Both the position numbers and the translations under genes were made by a program. This document shows, one piece after another, positions 34,899-44,437 of a stretch of 64,000 nucleotides of DNA. The notes under the pieces are model-generated. The model saw nothing but the letters and a program-made list of their open reading frames with translations. It was not told where the DNA came from and ran no database searches. How positions within the stretch are numbered: the stretch's first letter is position 1; each line of letters opens with the position of its first letter. The stretch comes from Marinovum sp034669705 (GTDB taxonomy: Bacteria; Pseudomonadota; Alphaproteobacteria; Rhodobacterales; Rhodobacteraceae): positions 1 to 64,000 of the forward strand of contig NZ_JAXMOR010000016.1 in assembly GCF_034669705.1 (NCBI RefSeq), given 5' to 3'.

Positions 34899-35846
34899 AT
34901 GGTAGGACAGTCAGACACTGCAATCGGCAAGAGGAGAGCGACACGACGTCGTTGGGGAGAGCTGGCGCCATCCTGGCTGGCCCTCGGCATGAACGTCCCG
35001 ACCCTGCTCTGTTTCGTTCTCATTCTCGCCTACCCGATCTTCTTTGCCGGCTACCTGTCCTTTCACGAAGTGGGCGTGCGCGAGCTGCGCTCCGGCGAGT
35101 ATTCCTTTACCGGCTGGGCCAACTATGCAGAGCTGTTCAGCGACCCGGTGTTCTGGAAATCGCTGAAGAACACCGTGCTGTTCGTGGTCATCTCGGTCCT
35201 GCTCGAGGTGGTGATCGGCCTCGGCATCGCGCTGGTGATCAACGAGCACCGGGTCAAGCTGTCGAAGGTGACCAAGTTCCTGATCCTCGTGCCCTGGGCG
35301 GTGCCGCCGATCGTCAACGGCTTTCTCTGGGCGTTCATCTTCAACACCCAGTTCGGTTATCTGAACCGTCTGCTCTATCAGCTGGGTCTGATCGAGGAGC
35401 AGGTGATCTGGCTCGGCAACCCCTCGACCGCCTTCATGGCGATCATCATCGCCTATGTCTGGCGCACGGTTCCCTTCAACATCCTGCTTTACCATGCGGC
35501 GCTGCAGGGCATCCCGGATCACCTCTATGAGGCTGCCGAGCTCGACCGCGCCACCATGTGGGAGAAGTTCCGCTACATCACCCTGCCGCTGCTGCGCCCG
35601 ATCATCGCGGTGACGCTGATCCTGCGGACCACCTTCGCCTTCATGATCTTTGACGAGATCTTCGCAATCACCCAGGGCGGTCCCGGCAACGATACCTGGG
35701 TCGCGGCCTGGTACACCTACAAGACCTCGTTCAATCCGCCCTTCAACATCGGGGTGGGGGCCGCCTCGGCCTATGTGCTGGCGCTCATCGTCGGTGTCGT
35801 GGCCATCGCCTATGTCCGCTACGTCTACAAGAAAGTGGAGTACTGA
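34899..35846 (+). CDS. ABC transporter permease (MalF/UgpA type)
   Basis: A 315-residue inner-membrane permease with six transmembrane segments after a basic cytosolic N-terminus (KRRATRRRW). The EAA loop is LYEAAELDRATMWEKFRYITLPLLRP, and GGPGNDTWVAAWYTYKTSF near the end is typical of MalF-type subunits. It pairs with the MalG-type permease encoded two bases later and with the MalK-type ATPase. Confidence 0.93.
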   Translation: MVGQSDTAIGKRRATRRRWGELAPSWLALGMNVPTLLCFVLILAYPIFFAGYLSFHEVGVRELRSGEYSFTGWANYAELFSDPVFWKSLKNTVLFVVISVLLEVVIGLGIALVINEHRVKLSKVTKFLILVPWAVPPIVNGFLWAFIFNTQFGYLNRLLYQLGLIEEQVIWLGNPSTAFMAIIIAYVWRTVPFNILLYHAALQGIPDHLYEAAELDRATMWEKFRYITLPLLRPIIAVTLILRTTFAFMIFDEIFAITQGGPGNDTWVAAWYTYKTSFNPPFNIGVGAASAYVLALIVGVVAIAYVRYVYKKVEY

Positions 35847-35848
35847 TC

Positions 35849-36736
35849 ATGAACCGGATGACATGGCGCTACCGCATCTTCATGAACCTGGCCAACGTCC
35901 TGGTGATCTGCTTCCTGATCCTGCCGCTGGTGCCGGTGGTGCTCGGCGCGCTGCAATCGGAACGCACGCTGCACGAAGACGTCTGGGCCCTGCTGCCCGC
36001 CGAATACACGCTGGACAATTTCCGGCTGATCCTGTCGGGCGGCGAAAACAAGGGCGAGGCCTTCCAGGGCATCGACTACCTGCCGAACTCGGTCACCTGG
36101 TTCCGCAACGCCTTTCTCAATTCCGTGCTGGTGGCGGGCAGCGTGACGGTGCTGACCCTCGTGCTGGCCACGCTCACCGCGCTGACCGTCACCCGGCTCA
36201 AGCTGAACTGGACCGGCTACCTGATGAACGCCACCGTGGTCAGCCGCATGGTACCGCTGATTGTGCTGATGCTGCCGCTCTTCGTGGTGATGCGAAACCT
36301 CGGGCTGCTCAACTCGCTTTCCGGGATCATCATGACCGAGGTCGGGCTGTTGCTGCCCTATGCGATCATCATCCTGGTGCCCTATTTCCAGGCCTTCCCC
36401 AAGGAGCTCGAAGAATCCGCGCGGCTTGACGGCTGTTCGCGCTTCGGCGCCTATGTCCGCATCGTGGTGCCGCTCTCGACCCCGGCTCTGGCGGCCTGCG
36501 GGGTGATCATCTTCATCATCTCCTGGCACGAGCTTCTGATCCCGCTGATCATCGCCTCGAAGCCCGAATTCATGACCTTGCCGGTGGTGCTGGCGGGACT
36601 GGTGTCCGACCAGTTCGTCTTCTTCACCGTCATGATGGCAATCTGCCTGATCGGTCTCGCTCCGACCCTGCTGTTGGTGCTTCTCCTGCAAAAATACCTT
36701 GTCAAAGGCCTGACGGCCGGCGCCGTAAAAGGATAA
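35849..36736 (+). CDS. ABC transporter permease (MalG/UgpE type)
   Basis: A 295-residue permease with six hydrophobic segments. The EAA loop reads LEESARLDGCSRFGAYVRIVVPLSTP. The ending (LLLVLLLQKYLVKGLTAGAVKG) is the classical MalG-type C-terminus. It is the second membrane subunit of the carbohydrate importer and lies four bases before the ATPase gene. Confidence 0.93.
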   Translation: MNRMTWRYRIFMNLANVLVICFLILPLVPVVLGALQSERTLHEDVWALLPAEYTLDNFRLILSGGENKGEAFQGIDYLPNSVTWFRNAFLNSVLVAGSVTVLTLVLATLTALTVTRLKLNWTGYLMNATVVSRMVPLIVLMLPLFVVMRNLGLLNSLSGIIMTEVGLLLPYAIIILVPYFQAFPKELEESARLDGCSRFGAYVRIVVPLSTPALAACGVIIFIISWHELLIPLIIASKPEFMTLPVVLAGLVSDQFVFFTVMMAICLIGLAPTLLLVLLLQKYLVKGLTAGAVKG

Positions 36737-36740
36737 TCTC

Positions 36741-37799
36741 ATGGCCAATGTTTCCGTCGAAAACCTCAAGAAGAACTATGGCACCGTCGAGGTGATCCAT
36801 GGCATCGACATCGACATCCAGAACGGCGAATTCGTCGCCCTCGTCGGTCCCTCGGGCTGCGGCAAATCCACCCTGCTGCGGATGATCGCCGGGCTCGAGG
36901 ATGTCACCGGCGGCACCGTCAGCATCGACAACGACGTGATCAACGACATCGCGCCGCGCGATCGCGACATTGCGATGGTGTTCCAGAGCTACGCGCTCTA
37001 TCCGCATATGACGGTGGCCCAGAACATGGGCTTCGCGCTCAAGCTGGCGAAGGTGCCGGCGGACGAGACCGAGGCCCGGATCCGCGAAGCCGCCGCGACG
37101 CTGAACCTCACCGATTATCTCGAACGCTATCCGCGCGAGCTGTCGGGTGGCCAGCGCCAGCGGGTCGCCATGGGCCGCGCCATCGTGCGCAGCCCCAAGG
37201 TGTTCCTGTTCGACGAGCCGCTGTCGAACCTCGATGCCAAGCTGCGGGTGCGTATGCGGACCGAGATCAAGTCGCTGCACCAGAGGCTGGGCGCGACCTC
37301 GATCTATGTCACCCACGACCAGATCGAGGCGATGACCATGGCCGACCGGATCGTGGTGATGCGCGGCGGCAATATCGAGCAGATCGGCTCGCCGCTGGAG
37401 CTCTATGACGCGCCGGTGAACGAGTTCGTGGCGACCTTCATCGGCTCGCCCTCGATCAATCTGCTGGAGGGCACCATCAACGGGGCGGTGTTCGAGCTGA
37501 GCGATGGCAGCACCCTGCCCCTGCCCGCCGGCGTCACAGGCCCGGACGGCCGCGCGGTGAAATACGGCATCCGGCCAGAGCATTTCGAGATCGTGCAGGG
37601 CGAGGGCATGACGGTGATGAAGGTCGACGTGGTCGAACCCACCGGCAACGAGACCATCCTGAGCGGCACCATCGGCGGCCAGGAGGTGCAGATCACCCAG
37701 CAGGAGCGGCTCAACCTGCGCCCCGGCCAGGAAATCCCGGTCTCCCTGCGCCTGACTGCGGTGCACCTGTTCGACGCCCTGACCGGCCAGAGGATCTGA
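36741..37799 (+). CDS. ABC transporter ATP-binding protein (MalK/UgpC type)
   Basis: A 352-residue ATPase of the CUT1 importers. It has Walker A GPSGCGKST (about 36-44), LSGGQRQRVAMGRA as signature, LFDEPLSNLDAKLR as Walker B and YVTHDQIEAMTMADR with the switch histidine. The C-terminal third is the TOBE/OB-type regulatory domain (GIRPEHFEI) that in MalK contacts regulators. It energises the importer encoded upstream and could serve other CUT1 systems. Confidence 0.94.
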   Translation: MANVSVENLKKNYGTVEVIHGIDIDIQNGEFVALVGPSGCGKSTLLRMIAGLEDVTGGTVSIDNDVINDIAPRDRDIAMVFQSYALYPHMTVAQNMGFALKLAKVPADETEARIREAAATLNLTDYLERYPRELSGGQRQRVAMGRAIVRSPKVFLFDEPLSNLDAKLRVRMRTEIKSLHQRLGATSIYVTHDQIEAMTMADRIVVMRGGNIEQIGSPLELYDAPVNEFVATFIGSPSINLLEGTINGAVFELSDGSTLPLPAGVTGPDGRAVKYGIRPEHFEIVQGEGMTVMKVDVVEPTGNETILSGTIGGQEVQITQQERLNLRPGQEIPVSLRLTAVHLFDALTGQRI

Positions 37800-37803
37800 G
37801 ACG

Positions 37804-39210
37804 ATGACCGCAACAGACCTGCACTGGATGGACGCCAGCGAAATCGCCGCGCGCGTCAGGGACAAGACGCTCTCGCCGGTCGAGGTGACCGAGGCCTGCA
37901 TCGCGCGGATCGAACAGCGCGATGGCGAGCTGAACGCCTTTTGCCTGCCGATGTTCGACATCGCCCGCGACAAGGCGAAACAGGCCGAAGCGGCGCAGAT
38001 GCGCGGCGAGTTCTGGGGTCCGCTGCACGGGGTGCCCTATGCGATCAAGGATTCCGATGACTACAAGGGGCAGCTGACCACCGTCGGATCGCTGCCCAAC
38101 AAGGGTCACGTCGCCACCGGCTTTTCGCCGATCATCGAACGGATGGAGCGGGCCGGCGCGATCCCGCTGGGCAAAACCACCACGCCGGACATGGCCTGGA
38201 TCGGGCTGACCTATTCGGAGCTGCACGGCATGACCCACAATCCATGGGACAAGAGCCGCAACCCCGGCGGCAGTTCCGGCGGCTCTGCGGTGGCGGTTGC
38301 GGCGGGAATGGCTCCACTGGCCACCGGCACCGACGGTGCCGGCTCGATCCGCATTCCGGCCTCGTTCTGTGGCATCTACGGGCTCAAGCCCTCGCATGGC
38401 CGCATCCCGCTGATGTTGCCCAACACCAACCAGCACACCCATTACGGCCCGCTGACCCGCTCGGTCACGGATGCTGCGCTGATGATGGAGGTCTGTTCCG
38501 GCCCCGACGACCGCGACCTCTATTCGCTGGAATGTCCCTCGCCCAAGTACCTCGAAAGCCTCGACAAACCGCTCAAGGGGATGCGTGTCGGCTGGAGCGC
38601 AGACCTCGGGTTCGTCGACAAGATCGACCCGGAGGTGCTGGCCACCTGCGAAGCGGCGGCGCAGCGCTTTGCCGATCTCGGTGCCGAGGTGGTGCCCGCC
38701 GATCTGGACCTGTCGGGATCGATGGAGATTGCCAAGCGCAATTGGCAGGCGATCATGTCGGCCATCGTGAACCACCGGCTGGGCGATCATCTCGACGCGC
38801 TCGATCCGGCGCTCGTCGCCTGCGCCCGCGGCGCGCTGACCCAGACCTCCGGCGAGTTCCTGTTCGACAAGGTCAACGCCTTTCCGATCTACCAGCGGCT
38901 GGTGGGCTGGTTCGAACAGCACGACCTGTTGCTGACCCCCGCGGTTGCCTGCCTGCCGGTCACCAACGGGCGCCTGCTGCCGGAGGACTACCCCGAGCAT
39001 GACTGGGACTGGATGGAATGGGCGCCGTTCAGCTCTCCGTTCAACCTGTTCCACAACCCGGCGGCCAGCGTTCCGGCCGGACTGTCCGAGGCAGGATTGC
39101 CGATCGGGCTACAAATCGTCGGGCCGCGCCATGCCGACGCGCTGGTGTTGCAGGCCTCGCGCGCCTATGAGCGTGTGGCGCCCTGGGCACACCAGCGGCC
39201 CCCGGAGTGA
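37804..39210 (+). CDS. Amidase-signature-family hydrolase
   Basis: A 468-residue enzyme of the amidase signature family. The Ser-cisSer-Lys triad is visible: K82 (YAIKDS), S157/S158 in NPGGSSGGSAVA, and S181 in GAGSIRIPAS. The length matches amidases and GatA-like proteins, but no GatB/GatC is nearby, so a catabolic role is likely. It follows the importer ATPase by four bases in the same operon and no signal peptide is present. It may release an amide or carbamoyl group from the imported compound, e.g. an N-acylated or carbamoylated sugar. The substrate is unknown. Confidence 0.9.
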   Translation: MTATDLHWMDASEIAARVRDKTLSPVEVTEACIARIEQRDGELNAFCLPMFDIARDKAKQAEAAQMRGEFWGPLHGVPYAIKDSDDYKGQLTTVGSLPNKGHVATGFSPIIERMERAGAIPLGKTTTPDMAWIGLTYSELHGMTHNPWDKSRNPGGSSGGSAVAVAAGMAPLATGTDGAGSIRIPASFCGIYGLKPSHGRIPLMLPNTNQHTHYGPLTRSVTDAALMMEVCSGPDDRDLYSLECPSPKYLESLDKPLKGMRVGWSADLGFVDKIDPEVLATCEAAAQRFADLGAEVVPADLDLSGSMEIAKRNWQAIMSAIVNHRLGDHLDALDPALVACARGALTQTSGEFLFDKVNAFPIYQRLVGWFEQHDLLLTPAVACLPVTNGRLLPEDYPEHDWDWMEWAPFSSPFNLFHNPAASVPAGLSEAGLPIGLQIVGPRHADALVLQASRAYERVAPWAHQRPPE

Positions 39211-39308
39211 GACGGTCTCGGGGCAGGCACAAGGTCCATCGACAAGGTCTGTTCGGTTTTGATAGTTTTCCTGTATGTTTGCCCCGAAATCAATTTTGAG
39301 TTGTCGCC

Positions 39309-40097
39309 ATGAGCACGAAACGCATCCCCGCCACCGTCCGGCTTGAAGCCATTCTGGCCGAGGTCGAGAATAACGGCCACGCCTCTGTCAGCGAGATCGC
39401 AGAGCGGCTGGGCGTGTCCGAGATGACCATCCGGCGCGACATGGACAAGCTCGGCGCCGAGGGCTACGTCGTGCGCACCCACGGCGGGGCGCATTCGAAC
39501 GATGATTTGCGCAGCAAGGTGTTCGAGATGGTCGAACCCAGCGTCGAGAACCGGGCCACCCGCAACCGGCCCGAGAAAAAGCGCATCGCCGCCAGTGCCG
39601 CCCGCCGCATCCAGCCGCGTTCGACGATCGCGATCGATGTCGGCACAACCTGCTACGAGCTGGCCTCGCAGATCTCTGACAACAGCGTGCATATCGTCTG
39701 CGCCTCGCTGCCGATCCAACGCCTGCTGGCCAAAAACCAGATGCAGATCTACGCGCCCTGCGGCCGCATCGCCGGCGCTGACCCGTCGACTGTGGGCGCG
39801 CAGACCGTCGCCTACCTGCGTGATTTCCGGTTCGAGATCGCCTTTCTCGCGGTCGCCGGGATCACCGAGGACGGGCTGTTCGACTATTCCTTCGAGGATG
39901 CGGAAATCAAGAAGACACTCGCCGGTCAGGCGCAATCGCGGGTCCTGCTGGTCGACAGCTCGAAGATCGGCAAGTCCTCTGCCGTCAGGGTCATGGGGTT
40001 CGACAGTATCGACGTGCTGATCACCGACGCGCCGCTTCCTGCGGAGATGGCCGCTCTGCTGAATGAGTTTAACGTCGAAGTGGTCATCGCGGTGTGA
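39309..40097 (+). CDS. DeoR-family transcriptional regulator
   Basis: A 262-residue sugar-responsive repressor. The N-terminal winged helix contains the DeoR signature VSEIAERLGVSEMTIRRDMD and GYVVRTHGGA (about 29-62). The C-terminal domain has IDVGTTCYELA and DGLFDYSFEDAEIKKTL, the DeoRC sugar-phosphate-binding fold. Proteins of this type respond to phosphorylated sugars, which fits the kinase and HAD genes of the block. An A+T-rich promoter with GTTTTGAT (39256-39263) precedes it. It probably controls the ABC importer, kinase and sulfatase 2/3 genes on both sides. Confidence 0.9.
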   Translation: MSTKRIPATVRLEAILAEVENNGHASVSEIAERLGVSEMTIRRDMDKLGAEGYVVRTHGGAHSNDDLRSKVFEMVEPSVENRATRNRPEKKRIAASAARRIQPRSTIAIDVGTTCYELASQISDNSVHIVCASLPIQRLLAKNQMQIYAPCGRIAGADPSTVGAQTVAYLRDFRFEIAFLAVAGITEDGLFDYSFEDAEIKKTLAGQAQSRVLLVDSSKIGKSSAVRVMGFDSIDVLITDAPLPAEMAALLNEFNVEVVIAV

Positions 40098-40134
40098 CAG
40101 CCTTGTGCGAGCGCAGCCCGGGGGGAGCGCACAG

Positions 40135-40200
40135 AAAACAACAATACCTCTCAAATTAGTTTGATTATGATCGATATTGGTGGTATTTGTTAGATCACAT
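40135..40200. promoter_or_regulatory. A+T-rich promoter region of sulfatase 3
   Basis: The segment before sulfatase 3 is A+T-rich and carries inverted words AACAATACC (40139-40147) and GGTATTTGTT (40182-40191), plus GTTTGAT (40159-40165) related to the words before other genes of this block. It is a plausible DeoR target and promoter. Confidence 0.4.
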
Positions 40201-40227
40201 CTTGTACTTCCGGACTGAGAGGCCACC

Positions 40228-41748
40228 ATGCGCATCATCTACATTGACGTCGATTCCCTGCGTCCCGATCACACCTCGCCCTATGGCTATGCCCGGAAGC
40301 TGACGCCGAACATCCAGTCGATCGCCGATCGGGGGGTGCGGTTCGACGAATACCACAGCTCCGACTGTCCCTGCGTCCCGTCGCGCGGCGCGATGACCAC
40401 CCAGAGGTTCGGCGTCACCACGGGCCTGACCGGGCACCAGGGCAATGACGGCGATCTTTACCTGACCGAGTCGCGCAGCCAGCGCAGCAGCGCGCCCTTC
40501 CTCGGCTTTCACCTGGCCAACACCGGCGGCTATCACACCGTCGGCATGACCTGTTTCGCCGAGCGTCACCAAGCCTACTGGTTCCACGGCAATTTCATGG
40601 AGTTCATCCGCCCCAGCCTGTCGCTCGGCATCGACGAGGATGCCGCCGACGTGGCCGACACCGCGCTCGACTGGCTCGACCGGCGTGGCAAGGACGACAA
40701 GTGGTTCCTGATGCTCAACTTCTGGGACGCGCACCGCGACTACCAGATCGACAAGGCAACGCTGGACCGCGCCGCCGCCAGCGGCCCGGCCCCTGACTGG
40801 CCCGACGCGGAGACGATCGCCGCGCACCAGGACCTCTACGGTGCTGCCACCGCCAAGGACCTGCACGGTGCCTATGGCGACCCCTCGCCAAACCCCGAGA
40901 TCACGCCGCATGCGATCACCAACCGCGCCGATTTCGAGCAGTTGATCAACGGCTACGACGGCGCGATCTCTTATATCGACCATCACATCGGCCGCATCCT
41001 GGCAAAGCTCAAGGAGCTGGGGATCGACGACGAGACGGCCATCGTCTTTACCGCCGACCACGGTGAGGCCTTTGGCGAACATGGCATTTACGGCGAGCAT
41101 GCCTATGCCCACCCGGCCAACACCCGGGTGCCGCTGATCGTGCGCTGGCCCGGCGTGACCGACGATCTGCCGGACGAGAAACGCTCGCATGACGGGCTGT
41201 TCTATCACCTCGATTTCGGCCCCACGCTTTGCGACATGCTCGGCCTGCCGACGCCAGAGGGCTGGCACGGTCAATCTTTCGCGCCGGTGCTGCGCGGCGA
41301 GGAGTTTGACGGCCGCGATCACCTGATCCTGAGCCAGGGGGTCCACACCTTCCAGCGCGCGGTGCGCAAGGGCGACCTGCTCTATATCCGCACGCTGCAT
41401 CCGGGCACCTACAAGGCCGATCCCGAGGCGCTTTATGATCTGTCCAACGACCCGCACATGACGCGCGACCTGATGCCGGATCAGCCGGAGCGCGCAGCGC
41501 CTCTCAAGGCCGACTTGGCCGATTGGTGGTTCGAATACGCCGGGCGGTCCACCTCGGAGCCCGACAAGATGCAGCAGAACCTCACGCGCGGCCCGGTCCT
41601 CTACTCCGATCCAGAGCTCTATCTCGAGCGTTTGGAGGCCTCGGGGCGGGGCGAGCTGGCCGCCGACTATCGCGCGCGGCTGGGCGGCTTCCTGAAAGAT
41701 CCGCACGCGGTTCCTGCCCATGAAATGGCAAAGCCTACGCCGATTTGA
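40228..41748 (+). CDS. Type I sulfatase 3 (formylglycine-dependent, cytosolic)
   Basis: A 506-residue sulfatase with maturation motif C49-V-P-S-R53 and second metal motif FTADHGEAFGEHG. The N-terminal metal motif is the variant IDVDSLRPDH (6-15), which places it in a different subgroup from sulfatases 1 and 2 and nearer to sulfatase 4. It begins MRIIYIDVDS and has no signal peptide, so it should be cytosolic. It stands alone downstream of the DeoR gene in the same direction and ends the sugar block. The substrate is unknown; the structure of the context points to sulfated carbohydrate derivatives. Confidence 0.87.
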   Translation: MRIIYIDVDSLRPDHTSPYGYARKLTPNIQSIADRGVRFDEYHSSDCPCVPSRGAMTTQRFGVTTGLTGHQGNDGDLYLTESRSQRSSAPFLGFHLANTGGYHTVGMTCFAERHQAYWFHGNFMEFIRPSLSLGIDEDAADVADTALDWLDRRGKDDKWFLMLNFWDAHRDYQIDKATLDRAAASGPAPDWPDAETIAAHQDLYGAATAKDLHGAYGDPSPNPEITPHAITNRADFEQLINGYDGAISYIDHHIGRILAKLKELGIDDETAIVFTADHGEAFGEHGIYGEHAYAHPANTRVPLIVRWPGVTDDLPDEKRSHDGLFYHLDFGPTLCDMLGLPTPEGWHGQSFAPVLRGEEFDGRDHLILSQGVHTFQRAVRKGDLLYIRTLHPGTYKADPEALYDLSNDPHMTRDLMPDQPERAAPLKADLADWWFEYAGRSTSEPDKMQQNLTRGPVLYSDPELYLERLEASGRGELAADYRARLGGFLKDPHAVPAHEMAKPTPI

Positions 41749-41939
41749 GGTGACGGGACCTGATGCGAGGCAATCGAGCTGTACCCGTGGGTAAACCTCA
41801 CCTGCCGAAGTGCCGTGGCGGGATGGCAAGAGGCTCCTCCGAAGTGTCGAGAGGAAACGCAGAAGACTTCGGCCGGGCGAAGGACCGCGGAGGGGCCTGA
41901 GCGGGGCTAGGGGTATAGGGCAGGGGCGCGCCGCGCCTG

Positions 41940-42878
41940 TTATCCTGATGAGGGCGGAGGGGCGCCACCGAGGTCCTGTCGCCGCGATGCCTCTGAGGTG
42001 AGATCGGCCATGATGGTGCAGATGGTGCGGATTTCCGCGCAGTCCTGCAGCGACTTGCGGACGAAAATGCCGGCCTGGTTCTCGCTGATCAGCGGCGTGG
42101 TCGGCACGACCGTCAGCTCGGGCAGCGGCAGGACCTTGTCAAGCTGGAGCGGGATGGTCATCACCGCCCGGACCCGTTGAACGTACTGCAGACCGGTAAA
42201 GAAGGACGAGGTGCGAAAGATGAACTCCGGCGGCCGCGCGCCGCTGCGTTCAAAGAAGTTCGCCACCAGTTCCTTGAAATGCGGGTTCTCGCTGTAGACC
42301 ACCCAGTCGAAATCCGTCAGATCGTCGGCCGCCAGTTCGGCCTTTCGCGTCAGCGGGTTGTCCCTGTGCATGACGACGCCGACATCAACCTTCAGCAACG
42401 GCACAAAGGCCAGCGGATCGTCGGGATCGAGCGACTCGCTAGCGCCCAGCACCATGTCCAGCTCGCCGCTCCGCAACTTGGGCAGCAGGACCGGGTTCAC
42501 CCCGGCCTCGAGGTGCAGGCCGAGCCGGGGAAACGCCACCCGCATCCGTTGCCAGACATCGGCCATGTAGCGGATGTGGAACAAGGGGCCGGCGCCGACC
42601 CGCAACTCGGCCATCCGGGCGACCTTGAGAAGATCGATGGCCTCGGCAGCCTGCAGGTATTCCTGTTCGATGCGCCGGGCGTGATGCAGGAACTGTCGGC
42701 CGGCACCGGTGAGTTCCATGCCGCGGGGCCGGCGGTCGAACAGGGTGATGCCGTGCCGGTCCTCGAGGTTCTGCAGGCGCTTGGTCAGGGCCGGCTGCGT
42801 GATCGCAAGTTCGTGGGCCGCCGCCGACAGTGAGCCGGTCTTTGCAATCGCCAGAAAGGCTGCGAGATCTCGTTCCAT
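41940..42878 (-). CDS. LysR-family transcriptional regulator
   Basis: A 312-residue LysR-type regulator. The N-terminal helix-turn-helix is LAAFLAIAKTGSLSAAAHELAITQPALTKRLQNLE (about 5-39), followed by a periplasmic-binding-like effector domain (about 90-295). It lies 46 bases after tctA as the last gene of the sulfatase 4-TctCBA operon, all on the minus strand, so it is probably co-transcribed with its targets. A T-N11-A box upstream of the operon (47724-47744) is its likely site. The end of the protein is proline/glycine-rich and poorly conserved. Confidence 0.88.
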   Translation of the reverse strand: MERDLAAFLAIAKTGSLSAAAHELAITQPALTKRLQNLEDRHGITLFDRRPRGMELTGAGRQFLHHARRIEQEYLQAAEAIDLLKVARMAELRVGAGPLFHIRYMADVWQRMRVAFPRLGLHLEAGVNPVLLPKLRSGELDMVLGASESLDPDDPLAFVPLLKVDVGVVMHRDNPLTRKAELAADDLTDFDWVVYSENPHFKELVANFFERSGARPPEFIFRTSSFFTGLQYVQRVRAVMTIPLQLDKVLPLPELTVVPTTPLISENQAGIFVRKSLQDCAEIRTICTIMADLTSEASRRQDLGGAPPPSSG

Positions 42879-42924
42879 TCCGCACGATAGCCCAAGCCCG
42901 GCCCGGCTGCACCGTCAATTGATC

Positions 42925-44433
42925 TCAGTCGCCGAGGCTCGGAAGGGTCTCGGGCGCCTTGTCTTTCCGCCGGAGTGCCCGGATCAGGACGACCACCAGC
43001 ACCAGCAGGTTCACCGCCAGGATGGTGGCGCTGATCGGGCGTTGCACAAAGATGTCGAGCTCGCCCCCCGACAGCAGCAGCGACCGGCGCATGTTGGATT
43101 CCAGCAGCGGCCCGAGCACCAGCCCGATCACCAGCGGCGCGGCGGGATAGCCGAAGCGGTGCATGCCAAAGCCTATCGCGCCGAAGCCGAGCATGATCCA
43201 GAGATCGAACTGCGACGACTGCACCGCGAATGTGCCGACCACGCTGAGCACCAGGATCAGCGGGATCAGGAAGCGGTTCTGGATTTTCAGGACCGAGGCG
43301 AAGAGCGGCGCCAGCGCGAATCCCAGAACCAGCAGGAAGACATTGGCCAGCAGGTAGACCGCAAAGACGCCTTCGACCAGGTCGCCCGACAGGGTGAAGA
43401 GCTGCGGACCCGGTTGCAGGCCCAGCAGCAACAGCGCGCCCATCAGCACCGCCGCCGCCGCGTCGCCCGGGATTGCCAGCGCCAGGGTCGGGATCAGCGC
43501 GCCGCCGCAACAGGCGTTGTTGGCCGCCTCCGAGGCGATGACGCCACCCTTGGCGCCGTGGCCGTATTCGCTGCTGTCACGGGCCGAGGACTTGGCGACC
43601 GCATAGGCGGTGAACGAGGCCATCACGCCGCCGGCGCCGGGCAGCGCGCCCAGAAAGGTGCCGATCACCGAGGACCGCAGCAGGTTGAACTTGTCATTGA
43701 AAACCGTGCCGATCGAGCGGAACGAGACCCGGAACTTTCCGATGTCGCGGCGTCCCTCGGTGCGGCCGCCGAGGATCTGGTTGGCGAGTTCCGGCAGCGC
43801 AAAGAGGCCGACGACGGCGGGAACGATGCCGATCCCGCCCAGCAGATCGTTGTTGTCATAGGTAAAGCGGGTGACCGAGGACATCGGATCGGTGCCGACG
43901 GTGGCGATCAGGATGCCCAGCAGCCCGGCGATGATCCCCTTGGCAAAGCTGTCGCCGGCCACCACCACCACGGCGAGGATGCCGGTGATGGCAAGGGCAA
44001 AGAACTCGGGCGCGCTGAAATTCACCGCAAAGGCGGCAAGACGCGGGGCCCCGAAGACCAGTACGACGCCGCTCAGCAGGCCGCCGATGGCCGAGGCGGT
44101 GATGGCAAGGCCCACGGCCTCGCCCGCCTGACCCTTCTGCGCCATCGGATAGCCGTCAAGCAGGGTCACGGCGGCCAGCGGTGTGCCGGGCACGCGCAGC
44201 AGGATCGCCGAAATCGCGCCGCCGCAGGAGCCGGCGACATAGATCGCGATCAGCAGGCCCATGCCGCTGACCGGGTCCATGTAGAAGGCGACCGGCAGCA
44301 TCAGGATGATGCCCATCAGCGGCCCGAGTCCCGGCATGGCGCCGATGAACAGCCCCAGAAAGGTGCCGATCAGCACGGTGAGGATGGCAAAGGCGGGCAG
44401 GCTGCCGCCGAGGAATGTCAGATCATGAAGCAT
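42925..44433 (-). CDS. Tripartite tricarboxylate transporter large permease subunit (TctA), set 3
   Basis: A 502-residue polytopic membrane protein, strongly similar to the set 1 subunit. Shared signatures include GAMPGLGPLMGIILMLPVAF, VAGSCGGAISAILLRVPGTP, LLDGYPMAQKG and SEAANNACCGGALIPTLALAIPG. It forms the importer with the TctB gene four bases upstream and the TctC gene before that. The similarity to set 1 suggests transport of chemically related substrates. Confidence 0.93.
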   Translation of the reverse strand: MLHDLTFLGGSLPAFAILTVLIGTFLGLFIGAMPGLGPLMGIILMLPVAFYMDPVSGMGLLIAIYVAGSCGGAISAILLRVPGTPLAAVTLLDGYPMAQKGQAGEAVGLAITASAIGGLLSGVVLVFGAPRLAAFAVNFSAPEFFALAITGILAVVVVAGDSFAKGIIAGLLGILIATVGTDPMSSVTRFTYDNNDLLGGIGIVPAVVGLFALPELANQILGGRTEGRRDIGKFRVSFRSIGTVFNDKFNLLRSSVIGTFLGALPGAGGVMASFTAYAVAKSSARDSSEYGHGAKGGVIASEAANNACCGGALIPTLALAIPGDAAAAVLMGALLLLGLQPGPQLFTLSGDLVEGVFAVYLLANVFLLVLGFALAPLFASVLKIQNRFLIPLILVLSVVGTFAVQSSQFDLWIMLGFGAIGFGMHRFGYPAAPLVIGLVLGPLLESNMRRSLLLSGGELDIFVQRPISATILAVNLLVLVVVLIRALRRKDKAPETLPSLGD

Positions 44434-44437
44434 GTGA

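Noticed and set aside
37804..39210. GatA subunit of a tRNA amidotransferase
   Set aside because: No gatB or gatC, and the gene is coupled to a sugar importer, so a catabolic amidase is more likely.
41749..41939. Purine-rich, structured-looking stretch after sulfatase 3, considered as a small RNA or intron remnant
   Set aside because: Some stems can be drawn, but no intron domain, riboswitch or RNA family could be recognised.
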